Counted from the first letter of the stretch, positions 1-5,342 are shown. The stretch is 5,686 nucleotides of DNA from Pseudomonadota bacterium (GCA_018241455.1 JAFEDW010000139.1:1-5686), one strand, 5' to 3'. Notes: generated by a model not told the origin, from the sequence alone. Program-made: numbers and translations.

Positions 1-518
1 TCTGCTCCGTCGAACAGCCCGGCGTACATTCGCGCATCCTGGTGGATGCGCAGTGAATGGCCGGCGCCGTCGGGCGAGGCCACCAGCCGCAGTCGGCCGC
101 GCTTGTCCGCGTCGGTGTAACTGCGCTGTTCGTACTCCGGGGCGATGCCGCGCACGTCCGGGATGATCCAGATCTGCAGGAAATGCACGGGCTGCGTGCG
201 CGAGTGGTTGAACTCGCTGTGGCGCACGCCGCGGCCCGCACTCATGCGCTGCACGTCGCCGGCGCGGATCACCGAACCGGTGCCCATCGAATCCTTGTGC
301 GCAAGCTCGCCCTCGAGTACGTAGGAGATGATTTCCATGTCGGCATGGCCGTGCGTGCCGAAGCCTTCGCCGGCGCTGACGCGATCCTCGTTGATGACGC
401 GCAGCGGACCGAAGTGCACGTGCGCCGGATCGTGATAGTCCGCGAACGAGAAGCTGTGCCAGGAATCGAGCCAGCCGTGTTGGGCGTGACCGCGTTCGGC
501 CGCCGGCCGCAGGATCAT
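1..518 (-). CDS. Pirin family protein (bicupin, quercetinase-like), C-terminus outside the window
   Basis: Translating the minus strand from the ATG at 518-516 gives 172 residues with no stop, running off the window edge. The N-terminus is typical of pirins: GWLDSW at 15-20, then SFADYHDP at 24-31 and FGPLRVINEDRV at 36-47. The four metal ligands of the N-terminal cupin all appear to be present: H56 and H58 in GTHGH, H100 and E102 in RHSEF. Family knowledge: pirins are cytosolic Fe-binding bicupins. Some (YhhW type) show quercetin 2,3-dioxygenase activity, others act as redox-sensing cofactors, so the substrate here is unknown. The second cupin and the end of the gene are not visible. It is the third gene of the bactofilin operon: the previous stop (TAG, 524-522) is 3 nt before this ATG and no good Shine-Dalgarno is visible, so translation is probably coupled. 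The family call is very secure; the role is not. Confidence 0.93.
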   Translation of the reverse strand, partial: MILRPAAERGHAQHGWLDSWHSFSFADYHDPAHVHFGPLRVINEDRVSAGEGFGTHGHADMEIISYVLEGELAHKDSMGTGSVIRAGDVQRMSAGRGVRHSEFNHSRTQPVHFLQIWIIPDVRGIAPEYEQRSYTDADKRGRLRLVASPDGAGHSLRIHQDARMYAGLFDGA

Positions 519-521
519 CCG

Positions 522-881
522 CTACGCCGGCTTGAGCTGCGGCGCGCGGGCCGGCAGCAGGTTCACGGACACGCTGAAGCGGCGCATCTCCTCCGGCTGC
601 AGCACGCCGACACTGACCACCTGGCGCGAGATCTGCTTGCCGCCCTCGTCCGCGATCGACAGCACGACGCAGAACTCGCAGGCCTCATCGGGCTGCTTGT
701 GGCGCACCGTACCGTCGATCTGCAGCGCGGCGTAACCGCTCGGCGCCGGCTGCGCGCTCGGCAGGTTGAAGCGCAGGTGATGCTGGCAGGCCGGGCAGAT
801 GCTCGCGCTCGCCAGCACCGTCGACTTGCAGTGCGGGCAGTTGCGCGTGTTGCCGAGCGCCGCGGGGCGCGCCGCGCTCAT
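522..881 (-). CDS. Small zinc-ribbon protein of unknown function, coupled to bactofilin
   Basis: A 119-residue protein. Near the N-terminus are two CxxC knuckles, C15-P-H-C18 and C29-P-A-C32, separated by ten residues, the layout of a small zinc ribbon. After a Pro/Ala-rich linker (about 40-50), residues 51-114 look like a beta-rich domain of alternating hydrophobic strands (ALQIDGTV, FCVVLSIADEGG, RQVVSVGVL, RRFSVSVNLL). A third CxxC (C68-E-F-C71) sits in it. There is no signal peptide and no membrane segment, so it should be cytosolic. The start is the ATG at 881-879, which overlaps the bactofilin stop in ATGA; the pirin gene starts 3 nt after its own stop. I do not recognise a named family for the C-terminal part. 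The coupling suggests it is made with the bactofilin and may act as an accessory or partner of the filament, which is inference. A real gene: its reading frame has domain-like motifs and fits exactly between its neighbours. Confidence 0.86.
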   Translation of the reverse strand: MSAARPAALGNTRNCPHCKSTVLASASICPACQHHLRFNLPSAQPAPSGYAALQIDGTVRHKQPDEACEFCVVLSIADEGGKQISRQVVSVGVLQPEEMRRFSVSVNLLPARAPQLKPA

Positions 882-1423
882 GTGGCCTGGCCGTTGCCCT
901 TGTGCTCGTTGCGCCCGCCCGAGCCCGCGCTGTCGCCCCAGCCGAACTCCACGTGTCCGCGCATGCGCGAACCGGAGGCCACGGTGATCGTGTCGGCCTT
1001 GACGTCGCCGACGACCACGCCCGAGGCGGTGACGTCGACATGCCGCGCGCCGATGTTGCCGGTCAGTTCGCCGCTGACCGTGACCGCGCTCGCGCGTACT
1101 TCACCCTGGTGCTTGGCGCCCGGTTCGATGCTCAGGTTGCCCTCGACATTGACATCGCCCTTGAAGGCGCCGGCGATGCGCACGTGGCCGGTGCCGCTGA
1201 TCTTGCCCTCGATCGCGAGCCCGGAGGAAATCAGCGACTCCTTCAGTTCCGCGCGCGCGGCGGGCCGCGCGGCATTGTTCGGCGCGGCGGCCGCCGAGGC
1301 GGCTTCGACCGCAGCCCGATCGAAAGTGGCGCGGGGCGCAGCTTCGGCAGCGGGCTTCGTGCCACTGCTGGCGGGCGCCGGTGCCGGCGTGGGGGTGGCG
1401 GCTACTTCTTTCCATAAGGCCAT
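878..1423 (-). CDS. Bactofilin (polymer-forming cytoskeletal protein)
   Basis: A 181-residue bactofilin (DUF583 fold). Residues 1-58 are a low-complexity Pro/Ala-rich tail beginning MALWKEVA. Residues 59-160 are the beta-helix core, visible as short repeating turns of V/I-x-V with Gly: LAIEGKISG, VRIAGAFKGDVNVEG, VTVSGELTGNI, VDVTASGVVVGDV, ITVASGSRMRGHVEFG. The last 20 residues are a Gly/Asn-rich polar tail. Family knowledge: bactofilins assemble into nucleotide-free filaments at the inner face of the membrane and scaffold local cell-wall synthesis, stalks, polarity or chromosome-anchoring factors. The short N-terminus with Trp and Lys may be a membrane-targeting peptide, as proposed for other bactofilins (inference). 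The start ATG at 1423-1421 has a GGGAG box 8 nt upstream. First gene of the minus-strand operon; its stop overlaps the next ATG. No M23 peptidase gene, a frequent bactofilin neighbour, is present in the window. Confidence 0.96.
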   Translation of the reverse strand: MALWKEVAATPTPAPAPASSGTKPAAEAAPRATFDRAAVEAASAAAAPNNAARPAARAELKESLISSGLAIEGKISGTGHVRIAGAFKGDVNVEGNLSIEPGAKHQGEVRASAVTVSGELTGNIGARHVDVTASGVVVGDVKADTITVASGSRMRGHVEFGWGDSAGSGGRNEHKGNGQAT

Positions 1424-1431
1424 GGTCTGCG

Positions 1432-1436
1432 CTCCC
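1432..1436 (-). promoter_or_regulatory. Ribosome binding site of bactofilin
   Basis: GGGAG on the minus strand, separated by 8 nt from the ATG at 1423-1421. It supports the MALWKEVA start. It lies just downstream of the inverted repeat at 1441-1470, so folding of that repeat could affect ribosome access. Confidence 0.65.
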
Positions 1437-1440
1437 GGTT

Positions 1441-1470
1441 GCGAGGTGGGTCACCCACCTTACACCTCGC
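1441..1470. repeat. Compound inverted repeat in the bactofilin leader (operator or hairpin)
   Basis: Two overlapping inverted repeats are directly visible. The inner one, 1444-1460, is a perfect 17-nt palindrome: AGGTGGGT, a central C, then ACCCACCT. The outer one pairs GCGAGGTG (1441-1448) with CACCTCGC (1463-1470). The arms overlap, so in RNA the two stems are mutually exclusive: either a 7-bp stem with a 3-nt loop, or an 8-bp stem enclosing a 3-bp stem. It starts 18 nt upstream of the bactofilin ATG. It could be a dimeric repressor's operator, a 5' UTR switch, or a copy of a dispersed palindromic repeat. The sequence alone does not decide. Confidence 0.65.
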
Positions 1471-1587
1471 CGGCAACCTCGCGTAGTGTCTTTCGTCGCC
1501 GACACGCTGCCTCGAGGGTCGGACGTACTCCTTATTATTAGGCAGCGGATGTGCGTTGCCGGGCCGCGCGGTTAAACTCCCTCATTC
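1471..1587. promoter_or_regulatory. Divergent intergenic region between bactofilin operon and sensor kinase
   Basis: The 164 bp between the two divergent starts (1424-1587) must hold promoters for both directions; this is the part beyond the inverted repeat. It contains one AT-rich island, TTATTATTA at 1532-1540, in otherwise GC-rich DNA. On the minus strand it reads TAATAATAA, a plausible -10 for the bactofilin operon; on the plus strand TATTAT (1533-1538) is a poorer match. No convincing -35 is seen in either direction. TAAACT at 1573-1578, about 9 nt before the kinase ATG, resembles a -10 and no Shine-Dalgarno precedes that ATG, so a nearly leaderless kinase transcript is possible. All promoter assignments here are weak. 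Confidence 0.3.
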
Positions 1588-2916
1588 ATGGCTACCCGAG
1601 CCCCATCCCGCGCCAGACGCGCCAGCCCCAAGGGAGCGCGACGCCCGAGCCGCGCCCTGATGCCGGCGGCGGCACCGCCGGACGCCAGCGGCCGGCAGGC
1701 CGCGATTGCACGGGCCAAGCTCGACTGGGAGAGCACCGCCGACGCGCTCGCCGAACTCGTCTGCCTGCTGGGCGGGGACGGCGAAATCATGCGCACCAAT
1801 CGCGTCATCGAGGACTGGTCGCTGGGCACGGTGTCAGGCGTGCTTGGCCGGCACGCGCACACTGTGCTGCATGCCGGCTGCCGCAACACGCGCTGCGGTA
1901 TTGCCCGGTTCCTGAAGCAGGCGCTGGGCGAGATCCGCCGTGGCACGCGCGGGGTATTCGAATTGCAGGATACGGTCGGCGCGCGTTTCGTGCACCTGAC
2001 CGTGCGCCCGATGCGCCGGCGCCCGGGCGCCGCGTCGAAGCGCGGCGTGGCGCGTGCCGTGCTGGTCGTGACCGACCAGAGCGCGCTGTACCGCGCGCGC
2101 AATGAACTCGAGCGGCTCAACTCCAGCCTCGAGGAGCGCGTGCGCGCACGCACGCAGGCGCTCGCCGACGCCAACCGCGACCTGCGCAACGAGATCGTGC
2201 GCCGCGAGCAGGCCGAGGTGGCGCTGCGCGGGTCGCGCAATGAACTCGTGGCGCTGTCCGAACAGCTGATCGGTGCGCAGGAGGGCGAGCGCAAGCGCAT
2301 AGCCGTCGAACTGCATGATTCGGTCGGCCAGTCGCTGAGCGCGGTCAAGTACACGCTCGAGCGCGGCATGGAGCTGCTGCGCCAGCCACGGCTCGGCAAT
2401 CCTGCGGATGTGTTCGAGCTCGCCATGCGGCGCATCCAGGAAACCGCCGAAAGCATCCGCGCGATCTCGATGAACCTGCGGCCGAAGATCCTGGACGACC
2501 TGGGCGCCGCTTCGGCGGTGCAGTGGTTCTGCCGTGACTTCGCCGAGATCTACCCCAAGCTCTCGGTCGTGACCGAGCTCGATGTCAGCGACGGCCAGGT
2601 GCCCGACCGCCTGGCGACCGTCGTCTATCGCAGCGTGCAGGAGCTGCTCAACAATGTCGCCAAGCATTCGGATGCCCGGCATGTGGCCGTGAAGCTGACG
2701 CTCGACGGACGCAAGCTCGTGCTCGAGGTGCGCGACAACGGCGTCGGGCTCGACAAGGCGACGCCCGAATCGCGCCGCCACGGTTCCGGACTACGCAACC
2801 TGCGCGAGCGCGCGCAGATGACCGGCGGCCAGTTCAGCATCGTGCCGGCGCCGGGGAGCGGCACGCTGGCGCAACTCAGCTGGCCGCTGGCCGATGAGGA
2901 TCGCGCCGGAAGCTAG
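1588..2916 (+). CDS. Soluble PAS sensor histidine kinase, NarL/HisKA_3 type
   Basis: A 442-residue histidine kinase. Residues 1-43 are a basic Arg/Ala/Pro-rich tail. Residues 44-165 form a PAS-like sensor domain with an H95-x2-C98-x4-C103 cluster. About 166-222 is a heptad-rich coiled coil (RNELERLNSSLEERVRART). Residues 223-295 are the HisKA_3 dimerisation domain with phospho-acceptor H243 in ELHDSVGQ. The C-terminus is an HATPase_c domain: N-box ELLNNVAKHSDA (352-363), G1 DNGVGLD (383-389), G2 GSGLRNLRER (399-408), and GSGT (423-426). No membrane segment is seen, so it senses something in the cytoplasm. Family knowledge: such kinases phosphorylate LuxR/NarL-type response regulators. None is adjacent here, so the kinase is an orphan locally. 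The start is the ATG at 1588, without a Shine-Dalgarno; an in-frame ATG at 1663 (M26) would remove most of the basic tail. Its end overlaps the convergent ATPase gene. Confidence 0.95.
   Translation: MATRAPSRARRASPKGARRPSRALMPAAAPPDASGRQAAIARAKLDWESTADALAELVCLLGGDGEIMRTNRVIEDWSLGTVSGVLGRHAHTVLHAGCRNTRCGIARFLKQALGEIRRGTRGVFELQDTVGARFVHLTVRPMRRRPGAASKRGVARAVLVVTDQSALYRARNELERLNSSLEERVRARTQALADANRDLRNEIVRREQAEVALRGSRNELVALSEQLIGAQEGERKRIAVELHDSVGQSLSAVKYTLERGMELLRQPRLGNPADVFELAMRRIQETAESIRAISMNLRPKILDDLGAASAVQWFCRDFAEIYPKLSVVTELDVSDGQVPDRLATVVYRSVQELLNNVAKHSDARHVAVKLTLDGRKLVLEVRDNGVGLDKATPESRRHGSGLRNLRERAQMTGGQFSIVPAPGSGTLAQLSWPLADEDRAGS
2913..2916. other. Shared CTAG: overlapping stop codons of convergent genes
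   Basis: The kinase stop TAG (2914-2916, plus) and the ATPase stop TAG (2915-2913, minus) both lie in one palindromic CTAG. No intergenic DNA remains and I see no hairpin with a T-run nearby on either strand. Transcripts from each side must therefore end inside the opposing gene or collide there. Confidence 0.85.
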
Positions 2917-4076
2917 GCGTGCGCTGGCTGCGGCGATTCGCGGTAGATGAGCGTGTGATCGCCGATCACGATCTTGTCGCCCGGCGCCAGCCGGTGCATG
3001 CGCCGCTTGTCGCCGTTCACCAGGATGCCGTTGGTGCTGCCGAGGTCCTGCACGAAGGTCTCTTCGGCGGTCGTGATGAGCTGGCAATGCTGGCGGCTGA
3101 CGAACGGACTGTCGAGCCGCAGTCCCGTCTCCTCGCCGCGCCCGACCACGAGCTTGCCCGGCTTGAGCGTGAGGCGGCGCAGCTGGCGTCCGCTGTGCAG
3201 CACTTCGATCTCCCCGGTGACGGCGACGCGCAGCGCGCGCTGGCTGGCTGATCCAGCCGTGTCCGTCGTGCGTGCCGAGAACTCCACCCATTTCAAATCC
3301 TGCACGGCGTCGCGGATTTCGGGGATGCCGACCCGCTGCGTGTTGTGCGCTTCGGCGTAATTCATCGCGCTGTCGCACAGTACGTTGATGAGCTGCGGCG
3401 TGCCGCCGGTGTAGCGCAGGATCTCCGCCAGCGTGTCGGGTTCGAACAGCACGCGGCCATTGTTGCCGGCCACGCCCAGGCGGAAGTCGAGGTAGCCGGA
3501 GACCTGCGACGGTTGCAGGCGCGGCAGCTGCAGCGTGCCCAGCAGGTTCACCGGTGCGCCCTGCGCACCGAGTGTCGCCAGCGCGTTCGACAGCGCCGGC
3601 TCGCCGGCCAGCACGACCAGCGGCGATGCCGCGCGGCTGCCCAGTTCGATGAGCGCGCGCAGCATGAGCGTGGACGCGCGGTGCGCTTCATCGACCAGCA
3701 CCAATACATTGCGGCCCTGCCGCGCCTCCTGCGCAAAGAATTCGGCCAGCCTGGCCGCGGGGTTGGCCGGGCCCGGCGCGGACGGCGTCAGCCCGAACTG
3801 TTCGCACAGCGCATCGAGCAGTTCGGCGGGCGTCAGGCTCGGCTGCTGCACCCGCGCCACGGCCATGCTGCCCTGGCGCTCGCGGGCGAGGGCATGCAGC
3901 AGCGTGGTCTTGCCGGTACCGGCCTCGCCGAGCAGGCACAGCAGGCCGTGGCCGGCGGTCACGGCCGAGCGCATCGCCTCCAGCACCGGCCCGGCCTCGC
4001 TGTCCAGGAACAGGAATTCCGGGTCCGGACGCAGCCTGAACGGGAGTTTCCTGAGCTTGAACCAGTCCGTGTACAC
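2913..4076 (-). CDS. ExeA/GspA-type AAA ATPase with C-terminal FHA domain
   Basis: A 387-residue protein. It opens like ExeA proteins (WFKLRKLPFRLRPDPEFLFL at 5-24). Residues 30-265 are the AAA module: Walker A GEAGTGKT (50-57), Walker B LVLVDEAH (125-132, D129/E130), LAGEP (156-160), and GGTPQLINVLCD (224-235). Residues 281-380 are an FHA domain with the phosphothreonine-binding signature: VGRGEE (311-316), SRQH (327-330), LGSTNGILVNG (345-355). Family knowledge: Aeromonas ExeA is an inner-membrane ATPase whose periplasmic peptidoglycan-binding part helps place the T2SS secretin; FHA domains bind phosphothreonine. Here I see no membrane segment and no peptidoglycan-binding domain, so it should be a cytosolic, phospho-regulated relative. 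The start is GTG (4076-4074), chosen because VYTDWF aligns with the family start; AGGA lies 11 nt upstream. Divergent from the transglycosylase-gspG-gspF operon, hence a likely T2SS role (inference). Could also serve another pilus-like machine. Confidence 0.93.
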   Translation of the reverse strand: MYTDWFKLRKLPFRLRPDPEFLFLDSEAGPVLEAMRSAVTAGHGLLCLLGEAGTGKTTLLHALARERQGSMAVARVQQPSLTPAELLDALCEQFGLTPSAPGPANPAARLAEFFAQEARQGRNVLVLVDEAHRASTLMLRALIELGSRAASPLVVLAGEPALSNALATLGAQGAPVNLLGTLQLPRLQPSQVSGYLDFRLGVAGNNGRVLFEPDTLAEILRYTGGTPQLINVLCDSAMNYAEAHNTQRVGIPEIRDAVQDLKWVEFSARTTDTAGSASQRALRVAVTGEIEVLHSGRQLRRLTLKPGKLVVGRGEETGLRLDSPFVSRQHCQLITTAEETFVQDLGSTNGILVNGDKRRMHRLAPGDKIVIGDHTLIYRESPQPAHA

Positions 4077-4111
4077 GAATCGTGGAATCCTGCGGGGCCC
4101 CGACAGATCAT

Positions 4112-4131
4112 ACCCGCGGGCCGACCCGGGT
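4112..4131. repeat. Pair of GC-rich palindromes upstream of the ExeA-FHA gene
   Basis: CCCGCGGG (4113-4120) and ACCCGGGT (4124-4131) are both perfect 8-bp palindromes, three bases apart. ACCCG (4112-4116) can also pair with CGGGT (4127-4131) across the unit. They sit 36-55 bp before the GTG start of the ATPase, in its probable leader. Could be a protein-binding site or simply GC-rich coincidence. Confidence 0.35.
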
Positions 4132-4150
4132 AATAAATTGAATTAAATCA
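4131..4150. promoter_or_regulatory. AT-rich island, probable divergent promoter core
   Basis: This 20-bp stretch is almost free of G and C within the 196-bp gap (4077-4272) between divergent genes, so it is the best candidate for promoter melting. On the minus strand it offers -10-like TTTAAT (4147-4142) and TTTATT (4137-4132) for the ATPase gene; on the plus strand TTGAAT (4138-4143) could be a -35 for the transglycosylase, but no good -10 lies 16-18 bp downstream. AATCA followed by TTG (4146-4158) matches an IHF core with one mismatch. Exact promoters cannot be assigned by eye. Confidence 0.35.
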
Positions 4151-4182
4151 CCCTTTTGGCGCCGCAAGGTAAAGTAGCACGG

Positions 4183-4194
4183 CCGGGCGCCCGG
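4183..4194. repeat. 12-bp perfect GC palindrome in the divergent intergenic region
   Basis: CCGGGCGCCCGG is its own reverse complement. It lies between the AT-rich island and the transglycosylase start, where it could be an operator or, without any spacer bases, a cruciform-prone site. In DNA this rich in G and C it may be chance. Confidence 0.35.
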
Positions 4195-4220
4195 GCCAGC
4201 CGACATAACGACCGGATTGG

Positions 4221-4263
4221 CTACGGAGTTTGCCTACCTTACGGTGGGGGTAGGGTTCCGTAG
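4221..4263 (+). promoter_or_regulatory. Nested hairpin in the 5' leader of the transglycosylase operon
   Basis: Outer arms CTACGGA (4221-4227) and TCCGTAG (4257-4263) are perfectly complementary. Inside them CCTACC (4233-4238) pairs with GGTAGG (4249-4254), leaving an internal loop (5 and 2 nt) and a 10-nt apical loop, 4239-4248. The hairpin ends 9 nt before the ATG at 4273, and its 3' foot touches GAG (4263-4265), the only Shine-Dalgarno-like triplet at proper spacing. It could therefore modulate translation of the whole operon or be a DNA operator. No T-run follows, so it is not a terminator. It matches no riboswitch class I can recognise. Confidence 0.5.
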
Positions 4264-4272
4264 AGTGGGGGC

Positions 4273-4917
4273 ATGACAAGCCGGGCCGTCTGCTGCGTGC
4301 TGGTGCTGGCGCTTGGGGCTGTTGCACCCCCGTGCCGGGCGGATATCTATGCCTACACCGACTCCGCCGGCACGACCCACTTCAGCAATGTACCGGATGA
4401 CGCCCGCTATCGGCTGATCGTCCGTGCACCGGTCGAGACCCCGGTCGGCGAACCGGCGGATACCCGACGGGCTGCGCTGTGGCTGTCCCGATCGGGCGAT
4501 TACGATGCCGCGATCGCGCGTGCGGCCCACGCCGCGAATATCCAGGCCGAGCTGGTGCGCGCCGTCATCGTGGTCGAATCCGGGTTCAATCCGCGCGCGA
4601 TCTCGCGCCGCGGCGCGGTGGGGCTGATGCAGCTGATGCCGTCGACGGCGCGCCGTTACGGCGCGTTCAATGCCTTTGACCCGGAACAGAATATTCGCGC
4701 CGGCGCGCACTACCTCGCCGACCTGATCGAGCGCTACGGCAAGGACAAGCTCGAGCTCGTGCTGGCGGCCTATAACGCGGGCGAGAACGCCGTCGCGCGC
4801 TTTGGCGGACGCATCCCGCCGTTCAAGGAAACCCGCGCCTACGTGCCAAACGTCCTGCGGATGTACAAGGCCTTGTTGGTGCAATCGGCCGGATCCGCGC
4901 CAGGAGCCGAATCATGA
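4273..4917 (+). CDS. Secreted lytic transglycosylase, DUF4124 + SLT domain
   Basis: A 214-residue exported peptidoglycan-cleaving enzyme. Residues 1-23 are a signal peptide with a hydrophobic core (VCCVLVLALGAVA) and probable cleavage after CRA23. Residues 24-41 (DIYAYTDSAGTTHFSNVP) are a DUF4124 motif, common at the start of exported gammaproteobacterial proteins. Residues 88-205 are a family 1 SLT domain: catalytic glutamate E102 in VVESGFNP, GLMQLMP (117-123), AYNAG (166-170), and ETRAYV (186-191). Such enzymes cut the glycan strand between MurNAc and GlcNAc, forming 1,6-anhydro ends. The gene heads the gspG-gspF operon, its stop overlapping the gspG start in ATGA. That suggests it opens the wall for a secretion pseudopilus or secretin (inference). 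C21 is not in a lipobox, so it is probably a soluble periplasmic protein. The start ATG is supported by the signal peptide; the ribosome site is weak. Confidence 0.95.
   Translation: MTSRAVCCVLVLALGAVAPPCRADIYAYTDSAGTTHFSNVPDDARYRLIVRAPVETPVGEPADTRRAALWLSRSGDYDAAIARAAHAANIQAELVRAVIVVESGFNPRAISRRGAVGLMQLMPSTARRYGAFNAFDPEQNIRAGAHYLADLIERYGKDKLELVLAAYNAGENAVARFGGRIPPFKETRAYVPNVLRMYKALLVQSAGSAPGAES
4902..4906 (+). promoter_or_regulatory. Ribosome binding site of gspG
   Basis: AGGAG lies inside the end of the transglycosylase gene, 7 nt before the gspG ATG at 4914. This is the strongest Shine-Dalgarno in the window, fitting the need for a large amount of major pseudopilin relative to the enzyme encoded upstream. 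Confidence 0.75.
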
Positions 4918-5342
4918 AATCCATCCACTGCCGGCGCCGATCGACGGGATTCACGCTGCTCGAGCTGCTGGTCGTCATGGTCATCATCGGCCTGCTGGCC
5001 GGATTCGTCGCGCCGCGCTACTTCGCGCAGGTAGGCAAGTCACAAGTCAAGGCGGCGCGCGCGCAGATCGATGCGCTCGACAAGGCGCTCGACCAGTACC
5101 GCATCGACGTCGGGCACCTGCCGACCACGGAGCAGGGCCTCGCCGCGCTCAATACGGCGCCGCAGGGCGAGCAGAATTGGGCCGGCCCGTACCTGAAGAA
5201 AGACGTGCCGCTCGATCCGTGGGGCAATGCGTACATCTACGCCGAGCCGGGCACGCACAACAACGACTTCGACCTGATGTCCTACGGCAAGGACGGCCGC
5301 CAGGGCGGCACGGGCGAAGCGGCGGACCTCGGGAACTGGTAG
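4914..5342 (+). CDS. gspG: Type II secretion major pseudopilin GspG
   Basis: A 142-residue pseudopilin of the usual GspG length. The leader is 12 residues with three arginines (7-9), ending in the prepilin peptidase site G12|F13, followed by TLLE with the +5 glutamate E17 and a hydrophobic helix (15-32). The globular part carries GspG hallmarks: PTTEQGLAAL (70-79), YLKKDVPLDPWGN (93-105), and a C-terminal loop DFDLMSYGKDG (118-128) that in the family binds calcium. After cleavage and N-methylation by GspO, subunits polymerise at the inner membrane into the piston-like pseudopilus that drives substrates through the secretin. The gene overlaps the transglycosylase by ATGA and is followed after 3 nt by gspF. 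Canonical T2SS operons run E-F-G-H, so G before F is unusual. The identity is very secure. Confidence 0.97.
   Translation: MKSIHCRRRSTGFTLLELLVVMVIIGLLAGFVAPRYFAQVGKSQVKAARAQIDALDKALDQYRIDVGHLPTTEQGLAALNTAPQGEQNWAGPYLKKDVPLDPWGNAYIYAEPGTHNNDFDLMSYGKDGRQGGTGEAADLGNW

Noticed and set aside
57..1541. 494-residue open frame on the plus strand across the whole left block
   Set aside because: It is antisense to pirin, zinc ribbon and bactofilin, all of which have recognisable motifs. Its translation is Arg/Ala/His-rich without domains, as expected from the complement of GC-rich codons.
1572..2781. Long minus-strand frames of 294 and 315 residues
   Set aside because: Both are antisense to the histidine kinase, whose phospho-acceptor and ATP-binding motifs are unambiguous; the translations are low-complexity and show no family features.
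3345..4146. Plus-strand frames of 262 and 203 residues
   Set aside because: They mirror the ExeA-type AAA domain on the opposite strand and show only composition-driven repeats of Gln/Arg/Ala or Ser/Arg.
4236..4242. ACCTTAC shared with 1457-1463, as CCYACCTTAC in both intergenic regions: a possible common regulator site
   Set aside because: A 9-of-10 match between two gaps of this size, counting both strands, is expected about once or twice by chance, and the flanks do not agree.
4243..4271. G-rich run that might form a G-quadruplex
   Set aside because: Only three runs of three or more G are present; a fourth has just two, so at best a weak two-layer form competing with the hairpin.
4333..4338. 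C21 of the transglycosylase as a lipoprotein cysteine
   Set aside because: The preceding residues VAPP do not form a lipobox and the residue after C is Arg; an ordinary signal peptidase site after A23 fits better.
4234..4884. 216-residue minus-strand frame
   Set aside because: Antisense to the transglycosylase, which has a signal peptide and all SLT motifs; no motif is seen in the antisense product.
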